DNA of 64,000 nucleotides from Pseudocercospora fijiensis CIRAD86 (GCF_000340215.1 NW_006921543.1:868001-932000), one strand, 5' to 3'. Shown: positions 24,909 to 38,360, counted from the stretch's first letter. A program made the numbers and translations. The notes: generated by a model from the letters alone, not told the origin.

Positions 24909-25027
24909 GAAGAAAAAAAAAACAGCCTAGCACACCTCTCTCTTATATAGCAACATCGAAATAAACAAACCTACGAAAATATACTAAAAACACTTTCCTA
25001 TAGCATTTTATTTTAACTATTTTATAA

Positions 25028-28000
25028 CAATCGAATAGGCTCTAACGGAAGCGAGTATTACGAATTAGCAGAATCTTCGGAATCTGAAAACGCACTAGAC
25101 CCTATTAACGAGGAAATTAGGCGACGACTAGTTATTATAAGTGCCGTTAACCTAGGGGCTATTAGGCCTTCTACGCCCGAGGCTCTCTATAATGTCGTTA
25201 TAAAGATAATTTAAGGGCAAACTAACCTTCTCTGTTAGAATAGGCGTCGCCTACTAGAGCTAGGAAGCGGTAGGAACCCTTTATTCGAAGGGTAGAACGC
25301 TATAGGGTATATAGAACGCTTTAAGGACTACTTAGCCGAGTACGAGCTCGAGAAGGAGTTAGACTAGTACAAGGTCCGGTCCCTTACGAGGACTACTATT
25401 ACTAAGCTTTACCGAACCCTTAGAACCCTAGTTAGCTACCTAGAAAAGGACGATAAGTCTAATACTAACTAGGAGACCTTTAAGCAGGCCTTTTTAAGGG
25501 AATATCGGGAGCGCGATAGCCGTCGCGTTAGAGGCGGTCGTGCGTAGCTTAGGAACCTCTATATAGAGAGGCGTACCGAGGATAACGACCTAAAGGGGTA
25601 CGTCCGCGAATTTGTTAAGTTAGCGGACGGCATCGACTAGTAGGACCTCGAGAATTCTTAAAGAACGAGGCTACTCCTTAAAGGGTTGCCGTAGTCTACG
25701 GCTAAGCGTATCTTCTATCGCTATAAGCTTAGCGAAGCCAATCCTAAGACCTTTAGGAAGTATAAAGAGGTCCTAGAGGCTATTAAGGAAGATATTAATA
25801 GCTCTACCGATACGAAGAAGTTTATCTATAGCGAAGACCGGAATAACCTAGCTCTAGTTAGGAATAAAGCCTCGGGAACTAGAGGACCTAGGTTCCTTCC
25901 TAAATCGTAAAGCGGTCCTAGTACCGTAACTCCTACTATTACTAAACACTCTTAGGACGTCGCGGACTTAGCTAAATCCCTAGCCTAGCTTAACCTAAAC
26001 GCGAAAGTATTATAGCGAGTTAGGGAGGTTATTAATACTAGTATACTAAAGGATGTGCTACTAGTCTACTAGGTTTCCGATCCTAACTACCCTAAGGCCC
26101 CTTTAGTTAACGTCTACGCTATACGGAAGATCTATTCTAACTTAGATAGCAAGTGCTAGATATACGGCGGTTTCAAATATGTCTAATCGGACTGCCCTAT
26201 CTAGTAAGAGCTTCTTAAAAGAAAGCTTATTATATAAGTTAATAGTCGGTTCTACTATACCGATATAGGCGACAAGATTGACTTCGAGTAGGACCGTAGA
26301 GCCCCGAAGCTGCCTTAACTTAGGAGTCTTCTAGAGAAGAAGTATAGTAACAAGATCGAGTTTAAAGATACTAGGAATAGTACCCTCGCCGCTATTACTA
26401 AACGAGAAACTTAGAAGGTTAGGGCAAAACAGGTTAAGGAGCGGAGTAGTAATAGTACTACTAAGCCTGTTAAGGTTAACTTTGTTTCTTAGGACCCGGA
26501 CGTAGTTACTAATGTTTACGCGGTTACTAAGAACAGTATAGATGTCTACGCTACTACAAGGTCCTAAACCTAGTTCTAAAACAAGGGTAAGAGCCCGTAG
26601 AATCCTACTCGCCCTAGTACGGCAGCCCCTACTAGAGTACTAAAGAATAAGGCGGCCGACAAGGCTAAGTAATAGCGGGAGTTAACCGCTAAGACTAAGA
26701 CTCTCTAGATAGCTGCAGACCGCGCTGCCCGAGCTAGTACTATACCTATAGAAAGCCTAGTCGTCCTAGAGAGCCTAGTCGTCCTAGAGACTCTAGAGGT
26801 TGCTATAGAAGATGTTGCTACCGATATTAGTAGTACCCTAGGGCCGGCTAACCTACCTGCCTATAAGCGAAAGTTATCCGATTTAAAGAGCTTTCGCTTT
26901 AATAAATACATAAACAAGTATAGTGCTAGCCTAGCTAACTCGTCGGATACAAAGGCAAACGCTCTCTTCTAGGCTTTATAGTTCCTAGACCTTAAGTCTA
27001 ATATGTCTATAGGAGAGCTGCTAGCGTACGGTTTACCTACTAACCTGTTCTAGAGCCGAATCCCTAACGATGCTACCTTTATAAAAGACCTCGCTACCCT
27101 TCGAAGAAAGTAGGGGCGAGAAGACTATATCGACGTCTCTTCCCTATAGTTCCTTCCTAAATTTTCTTTAGGTGCCTAAGAGTTAGCAGAAGGCGAATTA
27201 GTAACCTACGAGAGCTAGGAGACTATCGATAATGCTAACGAAGAGGGGGTTAAGGAGATAGGCCGAGGGGATAGTAATAATGCCGACCCTGTTTCGGTTT
27301 TAGTTTCTATTAAGGCTATCCGGTTTACTAGCTAATAAATCGGTCGAGTAGGACCTCCTCGACCTAAGGAACTTTACTCTATCCTTAATAATATAGACCT
27401 TTCCGTAGTTACCCGTTCCTTCGCTATCGTTCCCGCTATCTATATTTAAGTTACTATCGGGAGCTATAGTTAGTAGATGCTAGTAATGCTTAATAATAGC
27501 TCGGAGTTACTTATTATAAGTAAGCGCTAGGCCAAACAGCTTAGACTGCTAATAAACAGAGATATTTCCCTTAGTATATAGGGAGTAAATAGGGAGGTTG
27601 CGCTAGTAGGTACCTACTATAATATTATAGTAGACGCTTTCGGCATATACTTTTCCTTTACCTTCTAGATTGCCGCCGACCTAAATACGCTAATTATTCT
27701 AGGTCGACTATAGTCTCGTATAACCCGTAGTATCTAGCGCAACTGTAACGATAGCTCCTAGGAGGGAACTATCGCTAACTAGAAGGGTAACCGAGTCGTA
27801 TTTACTAGTTATATCGGAAACACTAGCTACAAGTCCTACGAGGATATCCTTACTGCTTCTAAACGATCTTCGGGAAACGCTACGGCGCGGTTATAAGACC
27901 GGCAATCTACGCTATAAGTTAGTATAGCTTAAATAGGTTATATCTAGAAGTGCGCCGCTCCGTACGTTAAGGTAAGTTTCTAGGTTCTATACTAAGAAGA

Positions 28001-28130
28001 CGAATACTCGAAGCGATAGCGAGTATAATACAACGACTACCTACTATACGAGTTAAGATAATAATACTATCTTATACCTCGCTAGAGGCATTATTACCGG
28101 AGGCGGGTCTACCTAAACTAACTAATTAGA
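25028..28130 (+). pseudogene. Gag-protease of beta
   Basis: One frame (that of 25311) reads as gag for about 1000 codons, broken by TAG/TAA. Visible parts are: a Retrotrans_gag-like segment (about 25300-25760, with IERFKDYLAEYELEKE and LLKGLP); a zinc knuckle at 26154-26195 that is CX2CX4HX4C once Cys and His, mutated to Tyr (TGC/CAT to TAC/TAT), are allowed for; a charged linker containing an 18-bp direct repeat (about 26756-26791); and a protease-like segment at 27486 onward (LNNSSELLIIS), where the catalytic Asp-Ser-Gly appears to have become Asn-Ser-Ser. Gag and protease share one frame, while RT is in the -1 frame. It is inactive. Confidence 0.72.
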
Positions 28131-28138
28131 GCGCGAGT

Positions 28139-28164
28139 CTAATACTACCCCGGGGGTATTATTA
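28139..28164 (+). other. 26-bp near-palindrome, beta copy 2 (gag-protease/pol junction)
   Basis: CTAATACTACCCC then GGGGGTATTATTA. It sits where the coding frame changes from that of gag-protease to that of RT. In the pol frame it reads LILPRGYYY. Confidence 0.65.
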
Positions 28165-31100
28165 CGAATCTAACGTTTTCGCCGGCGTTATAAATTAGGA
28201 CTACTAGTTATATACCTATCGACTTAAGGAAACTTCTAAAGAGGTTTACGCGCTGTTTTGTTGCGCTAATCTCTAGGCCTAGCGACAAAGAGAGAGAGCT
28301 CGGGTTCTATAATCGATTAGCGTATACACCCTATATAAGAGGGTAGCTAATAAGATTAAGCCCGTAAAAGGTAGCGTATATATAACCGATAGGTCTAATC
28401 CTAGCGGGAATCCTAACTAGCGACAAAAGTGTCTTAATTAGGAAGCAACGTTACTACCTAGGGATAGTCCGTACGACTGAAGATATATTACTAAAAAGTT
28501 CTCTACTATTCCTAGGGGTTTAAGGCTAATACCGGAAAGGCTTACGAAGATTAAACCTAGTATAGAGCTTTCGGATCTTGAACTTAACCTACTATATAAG
28601 CTTCTATACAATCGCGAAGCTATATTAGTATATAACTTTACTTACCTAGGTAGAATTAACCTAGAGGTTGCCCCTCCGTAGAAGATCCGAACGATCGAAT
28701 ATAAGCCTTAGGCCTACCTAGGTTTTAAACTAAACCTAAGCCTACGAGGTATAGTCGAGGATATAATACGGCAGCGCGTAAAGGCCGGCATACTTAAGCC
28801 TTCCTATACCTCGTATCGTAATCTATACTTCCTAGTTTAAAAGAAAACAGCTCCTAGGGAACTAAAGAAGTACTGTCTAATTAACGCTATATAAAAGTTT
28901 AACGTAGTTACGATTACGTCGATTAGAGATGCTAACCTCCCTCCGGAGACTAATAGGTTCTCGGAAGCTTTTGCTAACTGTATTATAGCCTTACTAGTTA
29001 ATGTTTTCTCGGGCTACGACTAGATCCCTCTCTATCCTAATAGCCGCGACCTTACTAGTTTCGAGATACCTCTTAGGCTATATAGACAAACTACCCTTCC
29101 CTAAGGGGCAACTAACTCCGTAGCCTAGTTCGTTCGTATTATAAACTAAGTCCTCGCGGCCTATATCTCCTATATAGCGATGCCTTTCCTCGACGATATC
29201 GGTATTAAAGGCCCTAAAACCAGGTACGACAATAAAGAAGTAGAGCCTAGCATCTATAGGTTCTTTCTCGAATATATCTAGAACCTCGATAGCGTCCTCT
29301 ACGACCTAGAGCGAGCTAATCTAACGGTATATAGGGAGAAGCCCTAGCTCCTATATAAACGAATAAATATTATCGGGTTTGTAACCGATAAAAACGGCCG
29401 CTATCCTAATAATATACGGGTCCTAAAGATAGTGTCCTAGCCGGATCCTACCTATTAAAAGGATGTCCGAACCTAGCTTAGAGTAGTCTCCTACTTCTAT
29501 ATCTAGGTCGAGAACTTTGTATTAGTATATAAGCCTTTATACGCCTTGCTTAAGAAGGATACTAAGTTCGAATAGACCCTCGTATACTAAGCGGCTAAGG
29601 ACAAGGTAACTAAGGTACTCGTTAGCGTACCTATACTTACGTCTATTAACTACTTAGAGGGTACGGGTTTGATAATTGTTACTATCGACTCGAGCGGGGA
29701 AGGCTATAGCGAGATACTAATATAGTATAACCGTAAGGAGCTATCCTTACGTTATCCTATTAGGTACGACTCTAGACTATAGAAACCGATCGAGGCCCGA
29801 TACGATACTAGCAAGCGAGAATGCCTTAGAGTCTATAAGGCTCTAAAGAAGTTCCGGCTATAGCTCTTTAGTATATTCTTTCGTCTAGAAATCGATGCTT
29901 AGACGCTAGTCTATTAGCTTAACTATATAGCGTCCGACCTGCTAAACTCTGCGATAGCTCGGTAGGTTGCCTAGATCTATTTGTTTAACTTCGACGTCTT
30001 CTACGTTCCTAGGAAGAAGCATACTAGACCGGATAGCCTTTCTAGGAGGCCTACTATAGAAGAGGATATTGCCGAAATAATAGAAGAAGAAGATATCGAC
30101 GCAGTTATTAACCGCACCTTCTTTACTGCCTTCTATATTAACGCTATACTAGCGATTACTAGGTCTACTACCGACGACTAGCCCGATAACTAGCCCGATA
30201 ACTAGCCTAGTAACTAACCTAATAAAACTAACGAGCAGCCTAAAAACCCTACTACTAACGGTAATAACTAGGCTAAAGCTAAGGCGGATGAATTAGATAG
30301 GGATAATATCCTTAATAGGGTCTACTCCGACGACTCCTATTATATCGCCTACTTCCTAACCTATATAAAGAAAGTACCTAGTCTATTAAAGAGTTAGTAC
30401 CGTCGGGTTATTCGCTATTCTCGACGATTCCTAGTTAAGGATCGTATCCTTTAGCGATAGGCAATAGTTAATATACCCCTCTAGCGTATTATTAATAACC
30501 CTATAGCGAGATAAGAAATCCTTTACGCAGTTTACGACGAGCTTAGCTATCGGATAGCGGAGGGTACCTTCGATGTCCTTCGTCGGTAGTACTAGTAGGA
30601 TAGCGTATAGGCTAATATCTCTCGCTACTATAAGAGCTGTCCTAAGTGCAATTTTAGGAATGGCTGCCGTCGGCTAGGCGAGCTACGTATCCCCGCTACC
30701 TAATTAGTTAGTAAGCGATAGTACGGTAATAGGGTTTATCTAAGCCGGAATAATAGCCTCTATATTATTCGGGAAGGTCTTTCTCGATAGCCTAAAGCCT
30801 ATTATTTCCGTAAGGGCTATAGTGCTATTAACGCCTATAATATAGCTACCTTCCTATTTAAGGACCTATTCTGCCGATAGGGTACGCCCTATAACATTAT
30901 CTTAGACAACGCGACGACTAATATAGCTAAAGAAGTTTAAGCGCTACTTACTTTATATAGGGCGAAGAACGTTCGCATCTCCCTATACTATCCCTAATCT
31001 AATGCTATCGTTAAGCGCGGCTATCGGTCTTTAATTAATGCCTTGTCTAAGCTAACTAATAGAGGTAATAGATTAGTCGCGATCTCTACCTACGTCCTAG

Positions 31101-31933
31101 CCCTTCTCTAGGCAGACCGAACGACCGTTATCGATACTACTAGCCTAATACTAGCGGAGCTTATAATTAGAAGAGACGCTGTTCTTCCGATTAAGTTGTC
31201 CTACCGTACGTATAGCGTTTACGACTAGGGGTCTGTTCGTACTAGAGTAGATCTCCTTACCCTACGCGCTAAGGCTCTTAAGGATATAACTACTACTTCT
31301 TAGGAGGGACTTGCTCGACAACGTCGCCTTTATAAGGAGGCTAAGTAGTATTTCGACGACTATAATGCTATTAACTAGGAGCCTCTAAAGGTTAGCGATA
31401 TAGTTCTCCTATACCGGTCGGAGCTAGAATATAGTTACTCCTACAAGTTAGCCTTTAAATAGAAAGGGCCTTATAGAGTATAGGAGGTCCTTTACGATAG
31501 TTCTACGTACCGTCTTTAGGAACTTAATAGTGCTACCTTAAAGCACTCGTACCCCCGGGCTAACCTAAAGAAGATCGTTAAATTAAGAGAGCCTACCCGT
31601 CCTCCTCTAACCGAGGAGGAGGTTAGTGCCTCTATAGACCCTCTACCGACCTTAGATGCCTACCGAGAGGAGGATCCTACCGCGATTATAGATCCTATTC
31701 TGCCTAAAAACTATACGTATCCCTAGATACGTCTTAGTAAGCTATTAGGAATAACTTATAAACAAAGGGAGGGTTATATACGTATAAACTACGCGTAGAG
31801 CATTTCCGATATTAATTCTAATAGTAAGCTAGACTTCTAGCTATCTAACTCTAACTCCGAGGAGGAACTCGACTAGTCTAGCGACGAAGACCGCCTAGAA
31901 TTATAGGTGTTAAACGACCCCGAGACTAAATAA
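28139..31933 (+). pseudogene. Pol of beta: RT, RNase H, integrase
   Basis: About 1260 codons in one frame with RIP stops. RT shows IAMPFLDDIG (29177-29206, FLDD for YxDD). RNase H ends near 29960. An open 66-codon piece (29981-30181) has FNFDVFYVPRKKHTRPDSLSRR, the typical RNase H/integrase linker. Three copies of TAGCCCGATAAC follow at 30180-30215. Integrase has a CPKC half of its HHCC finger (30638-30649) and a catalytic core with ILDNATTN. At the position of the catalytic Glu there is Lys (31013-31015, GAG to AAG), a RIP-type change. The frame ends at TAA 31931-31933, after an acidic tail. No clear chromodomain was seen. Confidence 0.85.
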
Positions 31934-32202
31934 TTGCTTGCTCTTCCTTGCCCCTGCTCTACTACGTTGCTTTTCCTTACTTTTATTAATCGTTCTCCGC
32001 GCTATCGATATAGCGCTGCCCTATATCTTTAGTCCTTACTGCCTATTATCTATACCTACGGATGCTTATACTCTTATTTGTTACTTTTAGCTTATCTTAT
32101 TATTGCCTTTTAGCTTTTGCCTTTGCCTTCGATTAATGTTGCTATAACTTTATTCCTTTACTCTTGTTTTTCCTTAGATAGAACTATACGAGGCGTGTTT
32201 TC

Positions 32203-32228
32203 CTAATAATACCCCGAGGGTAGTGTTA
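32203..32228 (+). other. 26-bp near-palindrome, beta copy 3
   Basis: CTAATAATACCCC then GAGGGTAGTGTTA, about 270 bp after the pol stop. Confidence 0.6.
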
Positions 32229-32653
32229 GAAAGATAGCCGAACCTAACCCTCTACCCTCTAGAACTACTTCCCTCTAGCTTCCTAGACTCTAGCGACTAC
32301 CCTTAGATATTAACTATAATAAGATACTCTGCTAGAGACTGTTCCTGCCCTAATTAGTACTAGTTACGTAGGACAACTAAGAAAGGGAGGTTCCCTTATC
32401 CCTCTCCCTTCCTACTACTTAGATAGATATAGCAACCTAGGCCTATAGCCTCTAAGAATAGGGACCTTAGGCTATTAAGCTTAGTATTTAGAAGAAGAAA
32501 GAAGGTAAACGTACGGACTACCTTTATATACTTACTAATATAAAAGGTAATGCTACGCCTATAACGGTAGTACTATAGGCTAATATATCGACGAATTAGC
32601 TATACTAGGCCTAGGCGACTTGCTCCTTGTTACCGAGCATCTCTAGAGAAAAG

Positions 32654-32679
32654 CTAATACTACCCCGGGGGTATTATTA
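32654..32679 (+). other. 26-bp near-palindrome, beta copy 4 (before ORF3)
   Basis: CTAATACTACCCC then GGGGGTATTATTA, identical to copy 2. It lies about 370 bp before the apparent start of ORF3. Confidence 0.65.
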
Positions 32680-33049
32680 GTCCCGCTAGCCTTACTACTA
32701 TAGATTTCTGCTAGGGACTCGAACTAACTAGTTACATTTCGAGTACGCGAGAGTTTACGATAGCTAAAGTTTAATAAAAGGCGCGTAGTCGCTACTAGCA
32801 ATTAGCTAGATCGATTATTAAACTTTAGCCTACCCTAATAATAAAGAAGTCTCGTATATAGCTTTACTTTTATATATAGCCGTTATCCGTTTGCTTTACT
32901 AGCGCGGAACATACGGACTACGTTACCTTCGTACTATATTTAAAGCGAGCTTCCTAAGCTCCTTCTTCTACTCGATTACTAACTAACTCGCCGCCGCCTA
33001 ACTACCCCCCCCTTCTATCTAAACCCTTTAATTATTATTGTTAAGTAAC

Positions 33050-35555
33050 GAATATACTTACAAATTCGTTTGTAACCTACTCCCGCTTCGGTCGGCTGTG
33101 TCTTCTAGCGCCCCGAATCCGATAGCGCCTTAGCTACTATAACTAGCCTCGAGCACTGCTTCTAGATCGTTACCGCCCTTAAAGACTCTTAAGAGAAGAT
33201 TTAGAACGCTCGTACCCTACTATACGTTATTAATAGGAATATTAAGAAGGCTACTATCTTAGTTACGTACGGTATAAACAACTTGCGTTAGTCTATCGGT
33301 AAGCGTATCTTTAAGCGCGAGGTTCTTAACGATATAGATATCGAATAAGCCTTTCCTATCGTCTATAGCCTCGAGATAGCCGGTACCTAGATTCGTTTGC
33401 GCTTTAAGACCCTCGACTAGGCCTTCGAATATTAGGGAGGACTAAGCAGTCTTCCTAAGAGCCTTATTAACTTCGCCTACGGTAGATAAGAGCGTACTAA
33501 GCAGGTCTCTTCGTTCGTTAATAAGTACAAGGTCCGTCGTTAAGGCGCCGAGTACCTTTCCTATACTATAATCTATCGCGTATCTACCGCTAGTAAGAAG
33601 GTAGGCAAGCAGTTACTTAACTTATCCTTTGTACTTAACGACTTTACGATAGCCTACTAGAAGAAGCACTACGATATAATCGTCTAGGTAGATCTTAGTA
33701 TATAGATAACTAAAGATCTACTAAAAGAGAAGGGCTATCGCATTAATAGTATAGGCTTTATTATTAAAGGTTAAGAGGCTCCTATCGTTAATATCCTTAA
33801 ACGTAAGGCTCTTTGCCTAGAAACCGAGGCCGATACGGCTACTAGTCTTACGCTCGCTATAGAAATGTAGGCTAAAGATCGTCGCTCGACTTATAACCGT
33901 AAGGTCCCTTAAGAAGTTTAAGACGAGCGCGCTAAGGCCGAAGTAGCGCGTAAGAAGGCATTGTATACTCGCTAGGCCCTCCGTAAGGCTACTAAGAAGT
34001 ATAGCACTCCTTCTAGTACCGACTATAGTACTAACTATAGTACTAACTATAGTAACTCGGATATTAATATACTAGATATACTACTAGAAGATATCTCCTC
34101 CGAAGGCTCCTTTAGCGAGCGTAGAGATAGAGGCCTCTCGCCGATCCTATTAACTAAGAACATCTATAGTTCCTATAAAGGCGACTCTATTACGTATCTT
34201 ATTACCGAAATCGATATAGTTCCTAAGGCCTCTATAGGCAAAGCTCCTACCGCTCTATCTATCTATTAATAGCTCGACGACCTTAGTAAGCTAGGTAAAG
34301 AGCGGTTTACTATATATGCTAACTATATTAAGAAGGCTACTAAGGTCTGTAGTCTCTATACTAGTGCTAAGGCGAGTGTCCTTATTAGTCGCCTATTAAA
34401 GATTAGTCGCGAGGTTACTAATTAGGATGCCTTTACTGCCCTTAAGACTAGTTATACTAACTAGTTTCCTAGACGTCCTACTGCCGCCCCGACCTCCCTA
34501 GGACTCTACGTATTTAACCCTACTAGTACTATTACTCGCGATCTTACGCTAACTAAGCGTCGGTATAAGTTAATTACTAGCATTCTCGGCTAAGGCACCT
34601 CCTTCGACCGCTTTTATTAGACTAGTAATGCTATCTTCCCTCGAGTCTTCGGTTAGATATAGTCGCCTCGTAGAGCGTACCTTCCTCTTATCGTCGACCT
34701 AATATAGGAGGAGTTTTATATATTCTTTTAGTATATACGTAAACTGCCTAAGTCTAAGTAGGAAGGCCGCAATGCCCTTTAAACCTATAGAGTAAGCAAC
34801 TAAATCGTCCGTTAGTATCCCGCCTTATAGCTCTTAGCCGTTACCCTTCGACCTAATTATATATACGAGCTTATCTCTGTCCCTAAGCCTACTAAGTACT
34901 TTAAGGTAGGTAAAGGCGGTTATAAGAACTGCCCTACTAAGGAGACTTCTCGTCTCGGACAAGATATAGTTAAGCTCGCAGCTAGTAAGAGTACTAGCTA
35001 TCTACGTATTAAGGTTTCTCTTATATCTAAAGATAAGACCGCCTATTTAACTATTATCGAGGGTATATACGAACTAGAGGTCTTCGATAACTAGGTTAAG
35101 AAACTTATAGGCCGTAACCTAGTTCTACTAAGCAAGGTTAGTAAGCTTACTAACAAGCACCTTACTAACGACGACCTCGATTATATATTTAATAGTTAGC
35201 CTAACGAAGGCGAGGCAGCCTAGTAGATCCTTAACTCTCTAAAGGAATACGAAGTCTCTATTTAGATACTATACCTTCTATATAGTAATCTAAAGGCTAA
35301 GAGCGACCGTATATTAATCGACCTAGGCTACTCTCGCGTTATCGACGGTACTAAGATTAAAGGCTACGATAACCTAACCGTCTCTAAGGTTACTAAGGCG
35401 TACTATAATCTAACTGCTCTTCTAGGTTCGAATATCTTCGTACTATTCGCCTTCCCTACGGCTATCTTAGTTAAAGGCCTTAGTTGCATTTCCGATACCC
35501 TAGTCAGTAGAATTCTTTAGTTAAGTTACGTTATTTAGAACGAAGTTAAACAAAT
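33050..35555 (+). pseudogene. ORF3 of beta, first part (unrecognised protein)
   Basis: Downstream of pol a single frame (that of 33148) stays protein-like for about 835 codons up to the gamma insertion, interrupted only by TAG/TAA (derivable from CAG, TGG, CAA). It begins near 33053 at an ATA that may be a mutated ATG. The product is hydrophilic and rich in Lys, Ser, Thr and Leu. It includes a Lys/Arg-Ala-rich stretch (about 33850-34000) and three copies of TATAGTACTAAC (34023-34053). No transmembrane run typical of an env glycoprotein, and no RT, integrase, helicase or protease motif, was found. I do not recognise the family. Being inside the LTRs, it belongs to beta rather than to a host gene. 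Confidence 0.55.
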
Positions 35556-35714
35556 TGTTACAGGTAGACTCTAACTTGTATGTGATTAATGCCTAAGACA
35601 TTAAGGCTTGGCGCGACGCGGCTTCTTAGCTTCGGCTTCGCGTACCTCTCTCTTCGCTCCTACGTAGACGTGCTTAATACGAGAGTTACTTACACACTCG
35701 CCGTCCCCGTGTCA
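35556..35714 (+). repeat. 5' LTR of gamma
   Basis: 159 bp, TGTTACAGGTAG ... CCCCGTGTCA, with intact TG/CA ends. Preceded by CAAAT. The downstream bases (TTACGTCTACTACC) do not start with the usual TGG of a tRNA primer site. Confidence 0.94.
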
Positions 35715-35937
35715 TTACGTCTACTACCTGAAATTAGACTGTCCCGCGAAACGCAGACAGTCGCGCTATATAAGAAGTATAGCGCCTGCCCTTGCTATAG
35801 AGGTTTAGGTTGCTTTAAGAAAGCACTGCTTTAGGAAAGCACCGGTAAACAAGCAAATAGACTTATTAGCACTCGACGATACATTTGTAGATTAGCGCGC
35901 GCGTAATCGCGAAGGTAGGCGCCCCGACCCCGACGAC

Positions 35938-38360
35938 ATGGCATTAGACCGCCCGGAAATGTTACAGATTCCCCTAGTACAGCTAGAGCCCGAGTCTCTA
36001 CGCCTATAATAGCCAGAGACTCAAGCGACGGCGTCTTAGAGTTAGACGTTCGCCGAAGAGTTACAAGATTAGAAGCGCGAGCGTATGCGAAAGCGCATAG
36101 CCGAGCTTTAATAGCAACAGGCCGAAGGTAAGAGCACGGAGCCGAGCTCGAAGGCCGCCTCGAAGAAGAAGGTTACAGAAATTAGTAATAATAACAGTAA
36201 AGAAACGGACAGTAACGAAGCCAATAGAGAGTAGCGAGAGCGCGAGTCGTTAGACTTCGCGGGTTTTATTAAGCTAGAGGATCTACCGCCTACAACTAGG
36301 AAGCTATCTATACCGAACGGCAGCAACTTCCTCTCCGCTCCGAACGGCGCGCCGACGAAGCCCTCATTCGGATTACCTAGCCTAGGTAGCCTCTTCTCGA
36401 AGCTCCTACTACTAGACCTAGATCTAGAGCGCGGCCGTTAGCGTATACCGATACCGCTAACTACTAGTAACACTTAGCGACTATAGCTAGCTTCCCCCGC
36501 ACGTTCTGCTCTTAATATAGAGGACACAGGAGTTATTGCTAGGGGTAACGGGTCAGATCGAGTCGTCTATAACTAGAAGGCTAGTACTAGTGCTCGTAAG
36601 GGAAATAAGCTATTACTCGAGTAGGCAATTCCGTAGGACACACGCGTAAACGGCCGACTAGTTTACTGTTATAAGAAGATGCATTTTATAGGCATTACGG
36701 ACGAGGAAGACCTACGTAGGCGAGTCAACCTTGTACTAGCCAAGTTTCTAGACACCCTCGATTGCGCAACGTAGAAGTTCTAAGAAGAAGTTCTTCGCGC
36801 CTAATATTATATAGATAAGGTAGATAAGCTCGAAGGAAAGGTAGAAGATTTAGACACCTAGCTATATAAAGCAAAGGAAGCACAGTATTAGGCAGAGCTA
36901 GGTACTACTTATAAACTATAGGATGTGCAGGCCTAGTTACGCAAGTACGAGGCTTTACTATAGCAAGCTCTACAAGGAATTGCCTAGGGCAAGCAAGAGC
37001 GCAAGACCTAGAAGTAGAAGGTTGCCGAACTTGAGAAAAAGATTGCCGACCTTAAGAAGACTAATACCGCTCTTAAAGTTCGTATAGCGGAGTTGGAAGC
37101 AGATTTGAATGTTGCTTAGCATACGGCTACGAATCGCACGCCTAGGATGCCGAAGCGAACAAAGCCGGTACCGAAAGACCTTTATAATAAGCTTTAGTAG
37201 CTACTCAACTAGCGTACTAATAACGAAGACGCCGAAGATAATCTCGAAGTTATACAGTACTACTCTACTAGGCAACAGCCGGGTACTCGGTTCGACTTAA
37301 CTACTAGGACAGTCCCTACGAAGACAAGCAACAACACTCCGTTATTCTTACGGACTAGTACGAGAAATCGATTAATAAGTCGCAGCCGCCGATAGATTAT
37401 TCCTATGTAACTATAAGAAGACTTATCGTCGGACGATAGGGTAGCTATTACGAAGGCTAGCCGCAAAGCTAAGACTAAGGGCCCGAAACTACTACTAGAA
37501 TTCTCCGCTAAGTTCGAGAAGAACGATATGCCGTTCGCGGAGTAGAAGCAAAAGATAACTATATATATAAAGATAGACCGCTACACTCCCGATAAGGACA
37601 AGATGCTAATATATATTAACAATACGATAGCGAACGCGTATTCCGATCTCTTCCTAATCGTCGAAACCTTCTAGACTTAGGGAGGGGTACTCGAGTATAT
37701 AGAAGACCGCTAGGGCAATCGACACCTAAAGAAGCAGAAGCGATAGGAGTTTCGCGATCTACGCTAGGGTACTAACGAGACTTTCGATTACTTCTAGCCT
37801 AAGTTTATTTATTATAAGCTATACCTTAAGGAAGAAGATAACGACTTAGTCGACGAACTCTAAATAAAGTTATCCGACCCGTATAAGAAGGCTATCCTCT
37901 CTACTAAATTTACTAAGCTTAGCGCGATAAAGGATGCGCTCCGCACTATTAACAACAATATAGCTAGCGAGAAGTATAACAAGTCGGTTTAACCTTAAGC
38001 TAGTAGCAGCGGTAGAGGCGGTCGTAGCAACCGTACCTAGGCCGCTAACAATTAGAACCCGTCCGCCTTAGGCGACGCGTAGAAGCCTAAGCTAGCACGT
38101 ACTCGTAAAGATATAAATCGTATCCTCTAAGAAGACTATAACTAGCCCGTTAATAGATATAGTTTCCGGGAGGTTACGTAAGCGGAATAGGATCTGCTAA
38201 TAGACTAGCAGATTTGCTATACTTATAAGCAGAAGGGTTATAAGCGTATAGCTCGCGAGTGCCTACTCGATTAATACCGCAAATCCGCTCGTCGCAATAA
38301 GGCAGCTACGGTAGCTATAACGAGCGTAGAGCTTCTAGCGAACACTAAGGCGGGAAAAGT
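35938..38360 (+). pseudogene. Gag of gamma
   Basis: The frame from ATG 35938 runs about 800 codons with scattered TAG/TAA. In order it shows an acidic/basic N-terminal part, a long heptad-rich coiled coil (about 36770-37110, e.g. VAELEKKIADLKK), a capsid-like segment (about 37560-37960) and a knuckle at 38215-38262. There Cys, Cys-turned-Tyr, His-turned-Tyr and Cys give CX2CX4HX6C, two residues longer than the standard CX2CX4HX4C. Pol follows in the -1 frame. The coiled coil in front of the capsid region is unusual compared with the alpha and beta gags here. Confidence 0.75.

Larger units (their letters stand above)
31934..33049 (+). other. Non-coding spacer between pol and ORF3 of beta
   Basis: 31934-32195 is strongly pyrimidine-rich on the plus strand (CTTGCTCTTCC-type runs), so any frame reads as artificially hydrophobic. 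The rest is RIP-affected. It holds two copies of the 26-bp near-palindrome (32203, 32654). No convincing reading frame was found. Confidence 0.55.

Noticed and set aside
31934..32195. Apparent hydrophobic, env-like peptide after beta pol
   Set aside because: The strand is so rich in C and T that all frames read as Leu/Ser/Pro/Phe; no signal peptide, cysteine pattern or clean frame.
35589..35834. 81-codon frame across the gamma 5' LTR
   Set aside because: Lies in the LTR and leader, is repeated in broken form in the 3' LTR, and has no domain content.
36108..36326. Minus-strand 72-codon frame in gamma
   Set aside because: Antisense of gag; Ser/Leu-rich composition is the mirror of Lys/Glu-rich gag codons.
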